Assembly: GCA_030453285.1 (NCBI GenBank)
Contig: JAKDKP010000116.1
Location: 1-6,995, forward strand
DNA length: 6,995 nucleotides
Reading direction: 5' to 3'
Source: Propionibacteriales bacterium
Lineage (GTDB): Bacteria; Actinomycetota; Actinomycetes; Propionibacteriales; Propionibacteriaceae
The notes under the pieces are model-generated. The model did no database searches, was not told where the DNA came from, and saw only the letters and a list, made by a program, of their open reading frames with translations. Made by a program: the position numbers and the translations under genes. Of the stretch, positions 5,684 through 6,995 are shown piece by piece; positions within the stretch are counted from its first letter, which is position 1; each line of letters starts with the position of its first letter.

Positions 5684-6862
5684 ATGGCTGGCCGAACGAT
5701 GGAATGGATCGCGATGTCGAACACGCGCCGACCCGTCCTGCTGCCGTTGACCAGCAGATTCGTCGCGGTGGAGATGGCCGCACTGCTGGTGGTGCTGACC
5801 CTGTTCGCCGGCAACCTGACCTGGATCGCCCTCGCACTGGTGGCCCTGCTTGTCGTGCTGGTGCTGGTCGTGCCGGTGGGAGGTCGTTCGTTGGGACGAC
5901 TGCTCCTGCTCCGGATCGGATTCGCCGGGAGATCGCCCCAGACGGTCAATCCCGCCGACGTGCCGGGCGACCTCGTACCGCTGGCCGAATGGGTGCCCGG
6001 ACTGTCGGTGAGCCTGACCCTGACTGGCCGCGGCGAAGAGGTGGGCGTGATCACCGACGGCAACGCCTGGACCGCAGTGCTGGCCCTGTCCTCGGACGAC
6101 AACCTGATCGCCGACAAGGGTGAACAACTCAATCTGACCGCGATGGAAGGGCTGACCACCCAGGATGACGTCATCTTCGCCGGCGTGCAGGTGGTGACCT
6201 TCACCGTCCCGGCGCCGACAACGGTGCTGCTCGGTGGTGACTCCCCGGCCGCCCAGGCGTACCGACAGATCACCCAGAACGTGCCGCCGACGGTTCGTCG
6301 GACGTGGTTGTGCGTACGGCTCGACCCGCGGCTCTGCCTGTCGGCCGTTGCCCGGCGCGGCGACGGCAAGGCCGGCATCTACGCCACCCTGCGCTTCGGC
6401 CTGCACCGCGTGCAGTCGGTCCTCAAACGCCAGGGGATCTCGACCAGGGTGTTGGATCCGATGGAGATCTACGAAGTGCTGGCCCTCACCACCGGATCGG
6501 GACCGGACCGGGGCGCGCGACGTTCGACCGAACAGTGGAAGCACTGGACCTGCGACGGGCTGCAGCACTCGGGCAGCCTCGTCCGTCGATGGGGCGACAG
6601 CCCGTCGGCCGGGTACGGGCTGCTGTTGGATGCGGTCGCCAGTGCCCCGTTGCTGTTCGCCATCACCTCCTACACCTTCACGCCCAGACGCCGAGCCAGC
6701 GGTGGCGTCCGGCTCGTCACGCCAACCCTTGAGGCCGCCGCGGTGGCCGAGGCCTACGTCCAGGATCGAATCGGCCGTTCGGTGAAGCGTGCCCCGTCGG
6801 GTGGGACGCAGATCTCCAGTGTGCTGTCGACCATTCCGCTCGGAAGGGGGGCGGCGGCATGA
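5684..6862 (+). CDS. eccE: Type VII secretion system protein EccE
   Basis: The peripheral membrane component of the ESX/type VII complex. From the ATG at 5684 the product has 392 residues. Two adjacent membrane helices lie near the N-terminus (about 24-42 and 46-64), followed by a basic RSLGRLLLLR (68-77) and a soluble cytoplasmic domain, which is the EccE architecture. Family-like segments are DGNAWTAVL (125-133), TWLCVRLDPRLCLSAVARRG (207-226), then GIYATLRFGLHRVQSVL (231-247). The start is chosen because AGGAG at 5674-5678 lies 5 nt upstream; in-frame ATGs at 5699 and 5714 are weaker. The frame stays open upstream to 5525, but that extension crosses the promoter and repeat region. The stop TGA is shared with the next gene in an ATGA overlap, so the two are probably translationally coupled. 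EccE is the least conserved Ecc protein, so the call rests on topology, context and a few motifs. Confidence 0.85.
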   Translation: MAGRTMEWIAMSNTRRPVLLPLTSRFVAVEMAALLVVLTLFAGNLTWIALALVALLVVLVLVVPVGGRSLGRLLLLRIGFAGRSPQTVNPADVPGDLVPLAEWVPGLSVSLTLTGRGEEVGVITDGNAWTAVLALSSDDNLIADKGEQLNLTAMEGLTTQDDVIFAGVQVVTFTVPAPTTVLLGGDSPAAQAYRQITQNVPPTVRRTWLCVRLDPRLCLSAVARRGDGKAGIYATLRFGLHRVQSVLKRQGISTRVLDPMEIYEVLALTTGSGPDRGARRSTEQWKHWTCDGLQHSGSLVRRWGDSPSAGYGLLLDAVASAPLLFAITSYTFTPRRRASGGVRLVTPTLEAAAVAEAYVQDRIGRSVKRAPSGGTQISSVLSTIPLGRGAAA

Positions 6863-6995
6863 GTGGCTGGCAGATGCCGGCCGAGCCGCCCAAGAAGCGG
6901 AAGGCGAAGCGTGCTCGCGGTGAGCAAGCCCCCGAGATGACCTGGGGACAGCCGGCAGCACAGGCACCGCCGCGACGCGGCCAACCAGCACCGCA
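6859..6995 (+). CDS. Start of a basic, Pro/Gln-rich protein of the secretion locus, 3'-truncated
   Basis: An open frame begins at the ATG of the ATGA overlap with eccE and runs to the right edge: 45 codons and two bases. A GGAAGGGGGG tract at 6842-6851 lies just upstream, a strong ribosome site inside the eccE end. The visible N-terminus begins MSGWQMPAEPPKKRKAKRAR, strongly basic at 12-20, then continues rich in Pro, Gln and Ala with few hydrophobic residues, so it looks disordered and cytoplasmic. Codon use matches a real GC-rich gene. Its identity cannot be settled from this piece. In ESX loci of actinomycetes, a MinD/ParA-like ATPase (EspI type) with a disordered Pro-rich head is one candidate, and an EccC or other ESX-locus protein is another. 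The family is inference; the existence of a gene is well supported. Confidence 0.7.
   Translation, partial: MSGWQMPAEPPKKRKAKRARGEQAPEMTWGQPAAQAPPRRGQPAP

Noticed and set aside
5639..6991. A 450-codon open frame on the minus strand opposite eccE and the next gene
   Set aside because: It reads antisense through two convincing genes, is rich in Gln, His, Arg and Gly with no domain, and is the usual shadow frame in GC-rich DNA.

Overview
The window is gene-dense, uniformly GC-rich DNA from an actinomycete. The gene content fits this: type VII (ESX-like) secretion components, an SGNH hydrolase of actinobacterial type, TANNNT-type -10 elements, and GTG/TTG start codons. A member of the Propionibacteriales is a plausible host, but that is an inference from style, not a database match. 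There are no RNA genes, mobile elements or CRISPR arrays that I can see, and no gene-free stretch longer than about 160 bases.

Layout from left to right. (1) 1-815 (+) is the 3' part of a GH88/GH105-type unsaturated glucuronyl/galacturonyl hydrolase, cut by the window edge. (2) 865-1632 (-) is a complete type I methionine aminopeptidase. (3) 1677-2510 (+) is a D-hexose-6-phosphate mutarotase of the YeaD family; it diverges from the aminopeptidase across only 44 bp and has a likely leaderless start. (4) 2498-3199 (-) is a LuxR-type HTH regulator without a recognisable receiver domain. It overlaps the end of the mutarotase by 13 bp. (5) 3321-4160 (+) is an SGNH/GDSL hydrolase, divergent from the regulator and tail-to-tail overlapping the next gene by 15 bp.

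The right-hand 2.85 kb is the edge of a type VII secretion locus. eccB (4146-5525, -) starts at a TTG codon with a strong AAGGA site. It diverges from eccE (5684-6862, +) across a 158-bp intergenic region that holds a three-copy 19-bp direct repeat and a candidate promoter. eccE overlaps (ATGA) the first 45 codons of a basic, proline- and glutamine-rich protein that runs off the right edge and is probably another gene of the locus.

The left five genes look like ordinary metabolism and housekeeping with no evident functional link to the secretion locus. The part most worth a second look is the eccB-eccE divergent control region. Nothing in the window supports a wholly new system, although the secretion locus continues beyond the right edge.
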